Shown here: piece by piece, positions 7,557 to 13,755 of the stretch
Layout of the letters: each line of letters opens with the position of its first letter
Numbering within the stretch: position 1 is the stretch's first letter
DNA from: an uncultured Ruminococcus sp.
GTDB lineage: Bacteria > Bacillota > Clostridia > Oscillospirales > Acutalibacteraceae
Length of the DNA stretch: 13,755 nt
NCBI GenBank assembly: GCA_902766305.1
Contig: CACXDE010000176.1
Coordinates: 1 to 13,755, forward strand
Reading direction: 5' to 3'
Translations under genes and position numbers: made by a program
The notes under the pieces: model-generated
Told to the model about the DNA's origin: nothing
The model's input: the letters and a program-made list of their open reading frames with translations, nothing else
Databases searched by the model: none

Positions 7557-8624
7557 ATGGTGAATGAAAAGCTGGTCGATATCAAGTCTATGAATGAAGA
7601 GGAGCTTGGTATATTCCTGTCCGGGCTTGGACAACCTAAGTTCAGGACGTCGCAAGTGTTCGGATGGCTGCAAAAAGGGGTTAAAACCTTTGATAAAATG
7701 ACCAATATTCCAGCCGGATTAAGAGAAATATTTGTTAAAACCTGCTATATCTCATCCGCAGCTATTGAAAAAAAATTGATTTCGGCTTATGATAGTACAG
7801 TGAAGTATTTGTTCTCGTTTGCAGACGGGGAAACAGTCGAATCTGTAGTGATGAAATATCATCATGGATACACTATCTGTGTGTCTACTCAGGCAGGGTG
7901 TAAGATGGGCTGTGACTTCTGCGCAACGGGAAAGGGCGGCTTTCGCCGAGATCTGAAAGCATCCGAGATCCTGTCTCAGATACAGAGCGCACAGGAGGAT
8001 AACGGGATAAGGATATCCAATGTGGTTCTGATGGGAATGGGGGAACCCCTTGATAATTATGAAAACGTGATCCGCTTTTTGGAGCTTGTCAGCTGCGAAA
8101 AGGGTCTTAATATAGGGATGAGGCATATTTCTCTTTCAACCTGCGGGATTGTTCCGAGAATATATGACCTTGCGGATAAAAAGCTTCAGCTTACACTTTC
8201 GGTGTCTCTTCATGCACCGAATGACGAGATACGTAACAGAACTATGCCGGTGAACAAACGGTATCCGATAGGCGAGCTTCTCAGAGCTTGCCGGTATTAT
8301 GCAGAAAAGACCGGCCGCAGAATTTCCTTTGAATACGCTATGATAGACGGTGTGAATGACAGCGATGACTGCGCAAGGGAGCTTGCAGGCAGAATAAGGG
8401 GAATGCTTTCTCATGTGAACCTTATACCTGTCAACACTGTCAGCGGCAGTTCCTATCGGAAAAGCCGCAGCGAAAGGCTGAAAAGCTTTATTGCGATTCT
8501 TGAAAAGGCTGGTGTGACTGCAACAGTCAGGCGGACTCTCGGAAGTGATATCAATGCTTCATGCGGTCAGCTCAGATCTTCTGCTGCAAAAAATAAAGCA
8601 GCAAAGGGGGAAAACACAGGATGA
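7557..8624 (+). CDS. rlmN: 23S rRNA (adenine(2503)-C(2))-methyltransferase RlmN
   Basis: A 355-residue radical SAM enzyme that methylates C2 of A2503 in 23S rRNA, and of A37 in some tRNAs. The [4Fe-4S] ligands are Cys115, Cys119 and Cys122 in STQAGCKMGCDFCATG. Other family segments are VLMGMGEPLDNYENV, SLHAPNDEIRN, FEYAMIDGVND and NLIPVN. The C-terminal CGQLR contains Cys336, equivalent to the E. coli Cys355 that resolves the methylated intermediate. AAAGGGTG at 7542-7549 lies about 8 nt from ATG 7557. The resistance homologue Cfr is related, but the full length and CATGKGGF context fit RlmN. Its stop overlaps the prpC start (ATGA), indicating tight coupling. Confidence 0.96.
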   Translation: MVNEKLVDIKSMNEEELGIFLSGLGQPKFRTSQVFGWLQKGVKTFDKMTNIPAGLREIFVKTCYISSAAIEKKLISAYDSTVKYLFSFADGETVESVVMKYHHGYTICVSTQAGCKMGCDFCATGKGGFRRDLKASEILSQIQSAQEDNGIRISNVVLMGMGEPLDNYENVIRFLELVSCEKGLNIGMRHISLSTCGIVPRIYDLADKKLQLTLSVSLHAPNDEIRNRTMPVNKRYPIGELLRACRYYAEKTGRRISFEYAMIDGVNDSDDCARELAGRIRGMLSHVNLIPVNTVSGSSYRKSRSERLKSFIAILEKAGVTATVRRTLGSDINASCGQLRSSAAKNKAAKGENTG

Positions 8625-9349
8625 AATTATACTCACAAAGCGATATCGGTTTGCTCCGCAATTCTAATCAGGACTTTTGTCTTACGGGATATTTTCCGGA
8701 CGGTGCTGCCTGGGCTGTAGTTTGTGACGGTATGGGAGGTGCTAACGGCGGCAGCACTGCAAGCCGTGTGGCGGCTGAAAATATATCGGAAACGATAACT
8801 GCCGGCTACAGGGAAAACATGGACAGTGAAGAGATATGCAGTCTCATGAAGCTTGCTGTTGACTATGCGAATAAGGCTGTATATGAGATGTCACGTCATG
8901 TTGCAGGTCTTGAAGGAATGGGAACGACGGTCGTTTGCGTTATAGCAAAGGATGAAAGACTTCATGTGGTACACGCAGGGGACAGCAGGGCTTATCTTTT
9001 TACCGGTGACAGTATAAGGCAGATCACTACTGATCATTCGATTGTTCAGGAGCTGGTAAGTGCCGGTAAGATTACTCCGGAACAGGCACGCAGCCACCCC
9101 AACCGGAATCTTATCACAAGGGCTTTGGGAACTGAGCCTAAGCTTATGACAGATTACAATACGGTGGAATTTAAAGATGATGCGAAAGTCATACTTTGTA
9201 CTGATGGCATGTCAAATTACATAACGGATGACGGACTTCTTGATTTCATCAGGTCGAATGACTGCGACCAGCTGACGGATAAGCTTATTGAAAAAGCTAA
9301 AGAAATGGGCGGAAGTGATAATATTACTGTCGCAATTATTTCAGCCTGA
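8621..9349 (+). CDS. prpC: PP2C-type serine/threonine phosphatase (PrpC/Stp)
   Basis: A 242-residue cytoplasmic PPM/PP2C phosphatase that reverses phosphorylation by the partner kinase encoded next door. Metal-binding motifs are visible in order: SDIGLLRNSNQD at 7-18 (Asp18), VVCDGMGG at 33-40 (Asp36), GMGTT, VHAGDSRAYLF, TTDHS, the flap region with NLITRALGT, CTDGMSNYI with Asp195, and GGSDNIT with Asp233. The first motif has NQD where others have NED, a common variant. Length equals the family norm. The start overlaps the rlmN stop by 4 nt and is served by AAAGGGGG at 8603-8610. Likely substrates are PrkC itself and its targets, known from Bacillus and relatives; nothing in this sequence identifies them. 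Confidence 0.95.
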   Translation: MKLYSQSDIGLLRNSNQDFCLTGYFPDGAAWAVVCDGMGGANGGSTASRVAAENISETITAGYRENMDSEEICSLMKLAVDYANKAVYEMSRHVAGLEGMGTTVVCVIAKDERLHVVHAGDSRAYLFTGDSIRQITTDHSIVQELVSAGKITPEQARSHPNRNLITRALGTEPKLMTDYNTVEFKDDAKVILCTDGMSNYITDDGLLDFIRSNDCDQLTDKLIEKAKEMGGSDNITVAIISA

Positions 9350-9407
9350 TACGGGTCTGTATCCGTAATATATTTGCCGGTTTACGGCAGAGATCCCCGT
9401 TTACGGG
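9350..9407 (+). other. Three small hairpins between prpC and prkC
   Basis: The 119-nt gap opens with three consecutive dyads: TACGGGT (9350-9356) with ATCCGTA (9361-9367), 7 bp including a wobble; TGCCG (9375-9379) with CGGCA (9385-9389); and CCCGT (9396-9400) with ACGGG (9403-9407). The last two share GTTTACGG. None has a T-run, so they do not look like terminators; they could stabilise or process the message, or lower kinase expression relative to phosphatase. The rest of the gap is A-rich and ends in the prkC ribosome site. Confidence 0.4.
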
Positions 9408-9468
9408 AAAAGAATAGAAAAATCAAAGAATAAAAAAGCAATTTCCGGATCTGAAAGGAGAAATATGA

Positions 9469-11796
9469 ATGGACAAATATACCGGTAAAAGGCTTGACGG
9501 CCGATATGAGATAAAAGAGCTTATCGGCGTCGGCGGAATGGCAATGGTCTATAAGGCACATGACACGGTGGACGGCACTACAGTAGCGATCAAGATACTT
9601 AAGGATGAATTTCTTGGAAACAGCGAGTTTATCAGGAGATTTAAAAATGAGTCAAAGGCTATTGCAGTGCTTTCACACCCGAATATCGTAAAGGTCAATG
9701 ATGTAAGCTTCGGAGACAAGATACAGTATATCGTAATGGAATATATTGACGGTATCACTCTCAAGGAATACATCGGGCATCAGAAGGAGATACCGTGGAA
9801 GGAAGCAGTACATTTTACTGTACAGATACTCCAGGCACTCCAGCACGCTCACGAAAAGGGTATAGTACACCGTGATATGAAGCCCCAGAATATTATGCTT
9901 CTTCAGGACGGTTCTATAAAGGTGATGGACTTCGGCATTGCAAGATTCTCCAACAATGAGACGAGAACAATGACGGATAAGGCTATAGGCTCTGTTCATT
10001 ACATTGCACCGGAGCAGGCAAGAGGCGATAAGATAGACGGAAGAGCTGATATATACAGCGTAGGTGTTATGCTGTATGAGATGCTCACGGGTAAGCTTCC
10101 GTTTGAAGCTGACAGCGCTGTGTCAGTTGCGATAATGCAGATGCAGAGCGATCCTAAGCCGCTGAGAGATATCAATGACAGTATACCCGAAGGTCTTGAA
10201 GAGATCACACTCAAGGCAATGAGAAAGGATCCGGAACAGAGATATGCAAGCGCAACAGAAATGCTTGAAGCTGTTGAGATGTTCCGCAGGAATCCTTCTA
10301 TAAAGTTCAAGTACAATTATTTTGTGGATGAGAATCCTACAAAGAAGTATGACGAAAAATCCGGTCCGATACCGTCTGTTCCGAAGGAAGATGAGTATGA
10401 CGAAAACGAGGAGTACGAGATCTATGCCGGTGAGGACGCTGTAAACCGTCCGAAGATGATAGTCAAGTGGATAACGGCTCTTGTCGCTGTGCTTGTTGTA
10501 GGTGCTATTGCACTACTGATGTACATGATGATAAGTACAGGCATAAGGGCAAGCGAGACGAAGGATGTTGACGTTCCGGAATTTGTCGGGAAGATGTATG
10601 ACCAGATAAAGGCGGACAAGAGTTATAAGTTCAATTTTGAGATAACAGCTGATTATGTAAAGGATAAGCCTATCAATGTTGTTCTCAAGCAGGATCCGGC
10701 TCCACACTCCAAGGAGATTAAGGAAAACGCTACTATAAAGCTTGTTATAAACAGTACAAGCACAACAACAGAAGTTCCGAAGGTAAAGAACTACAGCGAA
10801 AATGACGCTATAGCAAAGCTTGAACAGAAGAATTTCAACTATTATGTGGCAAGAGTAAACAGTGCTGACGTAAAGAAGGGTGTAGTAATGGACTGCTCGC
10901 CCCAGGAAGGCATGCAGCTTGAAATAGGCACTACAGTAACACTTATCGTAAGTGACGGTCCCGGTACTGAGAAGATTGAAGTTCCGGATGTTGTAGGTAT
11001 GTCATATGATGCAGCAGCTTCTTCACTTGAAGCTCAGGGCTTCACAACTCAGAGAAGCGTTGTTGCAAGCGATAAGAGCGAGGGTCTTGTAGTTGCTACT
11101 GATCCGCTGGCAGGCAACCTTCTTTCAAAGGGAACTCTTGTTACCATTCAGGTAAGTGACGGAAGTAAGGCAGTAACGTCTATCAAGTATACGCTCAACA
11201 ACTTCCCGAAGACCGAGGGTGCAGAGGTAAGAGTAACGGTATTTGCTGACGGAACAAAGATAGACGAATTTCTTGGCATACCCTATGAGAACCTTATAAG
11301 ACAGGTTGAGGTTGTTCCTACGGGCGCAAACAACTATCAGAAGACAGTAACTGTTATGATCGACAATGTAAAATATCAGGAGTTTATCTTTAACTTCAAG
11401 ACAAGAGAGGTAAGACAGACATTCCTCAACTCGACCTATAAGCCGAAGAAGGAAATGAAGATCGAATCAAGCACATCAAGCACTTCATCTTCAGATTCAT
11501 CCGATAGTTCAGGCGATAACAGTGATGACGAGTCAGAGACATCAACAACCTATTCAGGTCCTGATACACCTGCTTCACAGTCTCTTGAAGAGCAGATAGC
11601 AATATCTATCGGAAACATTGAGCATGATCTCAACAGATATTACTACACAGACGAAGCATATGCACAGGGTCAGGCTATAGTGGAAGAATACAGAGCAAGG
11701 ATAAGTGAAGCATCTACTCCGGAAGAGGCTCAGCAGCTTGAAAATGAGGCTATGGGCAAGCTCAGCGGTGTATCGCGTTCAACTACTCCGGTCTGA
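9469..11796 (+). CDS. prkC: PASTA-domain membrane serine/threonine kinase (PrkC/PknB)
   Basis: A 775-residue Hanks-type kinase that senses the cell wall and phosphorylates proteins controlling growth and division. The N-terminal kinase domain has the glycine loop GVGGMA, Lys42 in VAIKIL, HRDMKPQN with catalytic Asp136, DFGIAR with Asp154, and APEQARG. An acidic juxtamembrane stretch leads to one membrane span at about 334-355. Outside the cell are three PASTA repeats, about 366-428, 435-499 and 503-570, each opening with VPxxxx. A non-PASTA segment follows, then a Ser/Thr/Asp-rich linker (about 667-700) and a helical tail to 775. The linker and tail are additions beyond the usual PrkC layout. 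AAAGGAG at 9454-9460 supports ATG 9469. Its partner phosphatase is immediately upstream and rsgA, a known PrkC target in Bacillus, is downstream. Confidence 0.95.
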   Translation: MDKYTGKRLDGRYEIKELIGVGGMAMVYKAHDTVDGTTVAIKILKDEFLGNSEFIRRFKNESKAIAVLSHPNIVKVNDVSFGDKIQYIVMEYIDGITLKEYIGHQKEIPWKEAVHFTVQILQALQHAHEKGIVHRDMKPQNIMLLQDGSIKVMDFGIARFSNNETRTMTDKAIGSVHYIAPEQARGDKIDGRADIYSVGVMLYEMLTGKLPFEADSAVSVAIMQMQSDPKPLRDINDSIPEGLEEITLKAMRKDPEQRYASATEMLEAVEMFRRNPSIKFKYNYFVDENPTKKYDEKSGPIPSVPKEDEYDENEEYEIYAGEDAVNRPKMIVKWITALVAVLVVGAIALLMYMMISTGIRASETKDVDVPEFVGKMYDQIKADKSYKFNFEITADYVKDKPINVVLKQDPAPHSKEIKENATIKLVINSTSTTTEVPKVKNYSENDAIAKLEQKNFNYYVARVNSADVKKGVVMDCSPQEGMQLEIGTTVTLIVSDGPGTEKIEVPDVVGMSYDAAASSLEAQGFTTQRSVVASDKSEGLVVATDPLAGNLLSKGTLVTIQVSDGSKAVTSIKYTLNNFPKTEGAEVRVTVFADGTKIDEFLGIPYENLIRQVEVVPTGANNYQKTVTVMIDNVKYQEFIFNFKTREVRQTFLNSTYKPKKEMKIESSTSSTSSSDSSDSSGDNSDDESETSTTYSGPDTPASQSLEEQIAISIGNIEHDLNRYYYTDEAYAQGQAIVEEYRARISEASTPEEAQQLENEAMGKLSGVSRSTTPV

Positions 11797-11820
11797 TAAA
11801 CTGAGAGAACACTTAGAAAA

Positions 11821-11849
11821 AGTGCCGTCCCTTTTCCGGGGACGGCATT
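11821..11849. terminator. Strong dyad after prkC, possible bidirectional terminator
   Basis: TGCCGTCCC (11823-11831) pairs with GGGACGGCA (11839-11847), extendable by a G-T and an A-T pair to 11 bp. On the + strand the tail is only TTGTACAT, a weak U-run. On the - strand the stem is followed by C and TTTTT (complement of 11817-11821), a better terminator. With no - strand gene nearby, + strand termination after prkC is the likely main use. Confidence 0.55.
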
Positions 11850-12007
11850 GTACATATGTTACTTTCCCGTCTGCTTACCCGGGGGAAACCCTTTCCTAAA
11901 AAACTAATTTAAATACATACTAGAATATTTTAGATAAATACTTAGGGCAGGGTGAACAGCTGCAAAATATCAGGGAGAAAATGATCTGTTTAAAAGAGGG
12001 TGATGTT

Positions 12008-12877
12008 ATGGAAGGTCTGATAGTGAAGGCATTAAGCGGCTTTTATTATGTTGAGGCAGAGGACAGATTGTATGAATGCAGGGCAAGAGGAGTTTTCCGC
12101 AAAAGAAAAATAAGTCCGGCTGTAGGAGATCGTGTCAGAATAGCTGTAATTTCGGATGAGACGGCACAGGTCGAGGAAATTTTGCCGAGGAAGAACTATC
12201 TGATCAGACCGCCGCTTGCAAATCTTGACAGATTGTTTATAGTGTCCTCATCTGTTCAGCCTTCGCCGAATACACTTGTGATAGACAAGATCTGTGCTGT
12301 TGCTGTCAGCAAGGATATTGAGCCGGTTCTGATTTTTACAAAAACCGATCTTGAGAGTGCAGACGAGCTTGCGGATATTTACAGAAAATCCGGCTTTCGT
12401 GCGTTTACGTACAGCACGGATGACGACACAGACAAAGAAGAAATATTGTCGCTTCTAAGCGGCAAGGTTTCTGCCTTTACAGGAAATACAGGAGTAGGAA
12501 AATCCACTCTCCTGAACAGTCTTATTCCGGGAATTGATGCGGAAACAGGTGATGTAAGCCGCAAGCTTGGCAGAGGAAGACACACTACAAGATACAGCTG
12601 TCTTTATCATGTATCAGGCGGCTATGTTGCAGATACACCTGGTTTTTCTACTGTGGATATTGAAAGATACGAAATAATAAAAAAGGACGAAATAGCAGGA
12701 TGCTTTCCTGATATTTCAAAATATGGTAGTGACTGTCAGTTCAAGGACTGTATGCACATATGTGAAAAAGGGTGTGCGGTACTATCAGCACTTGGTGAGG
12801 GTAAGATAATGCCGTCGCGTCATAAAAGCTACGTACAGATGTACAGTGAAGTCAAGGATCTTAAAGATTGGATGTGA
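12008..12877 (+). CDS. rsgA: Ribosome small subunit-dependent GTPase RsgA (YloQ)
   Basis: A 289-residue circularly permuted GTPase that acts late in 30S subunit maturation. The N-terminal OB-fold begins MEGLIVKALSGFYYVEA. The permuted G domain shows G4 first (TKTD at 111-114, where NKxD is usual), then the P-loop GNTGVGKS at 159-166, a threonine-rich switch (RHTTR), and G3 DTPG at 209-212. A C-terminal zinc knuckle uses Cys243, Cys248, His250 and Cys256, with an extra Cys252. An in-frame ATG at 11981 would add nine residues, but its GGGAG is only 3 nt away; GAGGG at 11996-12000 is well spaced for ATG 12008, which gives the standard N-terminus. The 211-nt gap from prkC is A/T-rich and may hold a promoter, though no convincing -35/-10 pair is seen. 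Confidence 0.95.
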   Translation: MEGLIVKALSGFYYVEAEDRLYECRARGVFRKRKISPAVGDRVRIAVISDETAQVEEILPRKNYLIRPPLANLDRLFIVSSSVQPSPNTLVIDKICAVAVSKDIEPVLIFTKTDLESADELADIYRKSGFRAFTYSTDDDTDKEEILSLLSGKVSAFTGNTGVGKSTLLNSLIPGIDAETGDVSRKLGRGRHTTRYSCLYHVSGGYVADTPGFSTVDIERYEIIKKDEIAGCFPDISKYGSDCQFKDCMHICEKGCAVLSALGEGKIMPSRHKSYVQMYSEVKDLKDWM

Positions 12878-12885
12878 AATAATAT

Positions 12886-13173
12886 ATGAATAAAATATTT
12901 GCGGTAATAGGAATCATATATATTCTGGCGGCTAATGTTTATGCGGTGTATTTAACGGTGCATGACAAAAAAGCGTCAATGACAAATAAAAAGAGAGTAT
13001 CGGAAAATACTCTTATGATAGTTGCGGCGCTCAGCGGCTGTGTTGGTATGTATCTGGCAATGAGGGTAATACATCACAAGACAAAGCACCCTAAATTCAT
13101 GTTAGGTATCCCGGCAATCTTCATCGCAGAGGTAATTATAGCGGTATTATTGATTATGATAATTCCTAAGTAA
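12886..13173 (+). CDS. DUF1294 family small membrane protein
   Basis: A 95-residue protein matching the DUF1294 (YsdA-like) family, of unknown function. Family features are visible: a first hydrophobic helix (about 3-24), then HDKKAS, RVSENTL, a second hydrophobic segment (about 44-60) with LSGCVGMYLAM, the signature HHKTKHPKF, and a final hydrophobic helix (about 73-93). Three membrane spans are therefore likely. It begins 8 nt after rsgA stops, with no recognisable Shine-Dalgarno before ATG 12886, so it probably depends on read-through from rsgA. Genes usual at this site (rpe, thiamine pyrophosphokinase) are absent, so it may be a later insertion or marks a rearrangement. Confidence 0.8.
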   Translation: MNKIFAVIGIIYILAANVYAVYLTVHDKKASMTNKKRVSENTLMIVAALSGCVGMYLAMRVIHHKTKHPKFMLGIPAIFIAEVIIAVLLIMIIPK

Positions 13174-13177
13174 AAAT

Positions 13178-13501
13178 ATTTACTGGAACTTTATTGATGC
13201 CGAAACGGAGGGTGAGCTTATGGCTATACAGAATTCTACTGCAATTCCCGAGGTCAAGGACGCTATCGTAATGCTGAGAAATTTGAGTGCTGATGAAAAG
13301 GTTCGCCGTGAAGCATATTATCGTGAAAAACAGCTCCATGATGAGGCCTCTGCCTTGAAAGGTGCAAAACGTGAGGGTGAGGAGATCGGTTTTGCAAGAG
13401 GTAAAGCAGAAACCAAAGCCGCTGTTGCTAAGTCAATGCGTGAAAATGGATTTACAGAAGAACAGATTAGGCTTATAGTAGGAATCGACTATTGTATCTG
13501 A
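13178..13501 (+). pseudogene. C-terminal remnant of Rpn family PD-(D/E)XK nuclease/transposase
   Basis: The frame resembles the C-terminal third of Rpn (recombination-promoting nuclease/putative transposase) proteins: a helical block with KDAIVMLRNLSADEKVR, then YREKQLHDEASALKGAKREG, a glycine-spaced charged stretch EEIGFARGKAE, and a closing helix GFTEEQIRLIVGI. The N-terminal PD-(D/E)XK nuclease domain is absent. From ATG 13220 it reads as an intact 93-residue ORF with an apparent GGAGGG ribosome site at 13207-13212. However, family-like sequence continues in frame upstream of that ATG: codons 13178-13219 read IYWNFIDAETEGEL, as in full-length relatives, so the GGAGGG is probably just Glu-Gly coding sequence. 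An in-frame stop at 13160-13162 closes the frame above. It starts within a few bases of the DUF1294 stop. Expression as a small protein cannot be excluded. Confidence 0.7.
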
Positions 13502-13553
13502 GATTTTAGTTTTGGTTTATTGTTGCAGCTTATGGCAATACAATAAAATAAAC

Positions 13554-13717
13554 GCACCGAAAGTTCCGTTTTCAATGCCTCCGGCGGTCAGGGCTTCTCG
13601 GGTCTCCCCTGCCGGCTCGGTCGGTGCTTCTGTACCCCAAGGGCACTTCCTCTGGGCGCACCCCAAGGGCACTTCCTTCGGGTGCTTCGCAGAGGTGTCC
13701 GCTGGACACCCGCACCC
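13554..13717. repeat. G/C-rich block of nested inverted and tandem repeats
   Basis: This non-coding block after the Rpn remnant is far more G/C-rich than its A/T-rich flanks. GCACCGA (13554-13560) pairs with TCGGTGC (13621-13627), enclosing CCGGC (13581-13585) with GCCGG (13611-13615) and AGGG with CCCT inside. GCACCC at 13658-13663 pairs with GGGTGC at 13680-13685 and encloses AAGG/CCTT. GGTGTCC (13694-13700) pairs with GGACACC (13704-13710) around GCT. GGGTGC 13680-13685 can instead pair with GCACCC 13712-13717. It could be a multi-copy palindromic element or a structured RNA. Confidence 0.6.
13634..13677. repeat. 26-bp tandem duplication
   Basis: An exact 18-nt sequence, ACCCCAAGGGCACTTCCT, occurs at 13634-13651 and again at 13660-13677, giving a period of 26. 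Each copy lies in its own hairpin: the second with the 13658-13685 stem, the first with CCCA (13636-13639) facing TGGG (13653-13656). It lies within the larger inverted-repeat block. Confidence 0.85.
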
Positions 13718-13755
13718 CTTGACCCGTAATTCTTGCAATTATTATTTTGGATTGC

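Noticed and set aside
11705..11899. A 64-codon plus-strand ORF overlapping the 3' end of prkC
   Set aside because: It is out of frame with prkC, runs through the terminator dyad and has no ribosome site or family resemblance.
11908..11936. Promoter for rsgA (TTTAAA with TAGATA at 17-nt spacing, or TAGAAT at 11921)
   Set aside because: The region is A/T-rich, so such matches are expected by chance; neither pairing approaches the sigma-A consensus at -35.
13634..13685. Tandem repeats as a CRISPR-like array
   Set aside because: There are only two 18-nt copies with an 8-nt spacer and no cas genes; spacing is far too short for CRISPR.
13517..13738. A 73-codon minus-strand ORF spanning the terminal repeat block
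   Set aside because: It runs through the nested inverted repeats and the 26-bp tandem, whose copies fall in different reading frames. The product is Pro/Gly/Cys/Ala-rich with no recognisable domain, so it is most likely a chance ORF in G/C-rich repeat DNA.

Overview
This window looks like a chromosomal housekeeping segment from a low-to-mid GC Clostridia, most likely a Ruminococcus-like member of the Oscillospiraceae. The evidence is gene order (yicC-remA-gmk-rpoZ-priA-def-fmt-rsmB-rlmN-prpC-prkC-rsgA, the usual Clostridia order), strong purine-rich Shine-Dalgarno sites, and a G/C-rich palindromic intergenic sequence of a style I associate with Ruminococcus genomes. The genus is inferred, not proven. 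Every gene reads on the + strand.

Layout. Positions 37-4478 hold a tightly packed group: yicC (RNase-like), remA (DNA-binding regulator), gmk (GMP kinase), rpoZ (RNA polymerase omega) and priA (replication restart helicase), with 8-nt overlaps at remA/gmk and rpoZ/priA. A palindromic block ending in a hairpin and T-run (4489-4557) and a TATAAT box (4594-4599) then suggest a new transcription unit for def and fmt, which deformylate and formylate the start methionine. After a second hairpin (6131-6150) come rsmB and rlmN (rRNA methylation), prpC and prkC (the PP2C phosphatase and PASTA Ser/Thr kinase signalling pair). A strong dyad (11821-11849) follows prkC, then rsgA (ribosome-assembly GTPase) and a small DUF1294 membrane protein.

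The last ~600 bases are accessory in character. They hold the C-terminal remnant of an Rpn-type (PD-(D/E)XK) nuclease/transposase, directly abutting the DUF1294 gene, then a G/C-rich block of nested inverted repeats with a 26-bp tandem duplication (13554-13717). The genes usually found after rsgA (rpe, thiamine pyrophosphokinase) are not here, nor is coaBC between rpoZ and priA.

Functionally, most genes belong to translation and ribosome maturation (def, fmt, rsmB, rlmN, rsgA), nucleotide supply and transcription (gmk, rpoZ), replication restart (priA) and cell-envelope signalling (prpC/prkC). I found no CRISPR array, tRNA, rRNA, prophage or defence island. The points most worth a second look are the terminal repeat block, the truncated Rpn gene, the C-terminal extension of PrkC and the three small hairpins between prpC and prkC. 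I do not see convincing evidence for a wholly new biological system.
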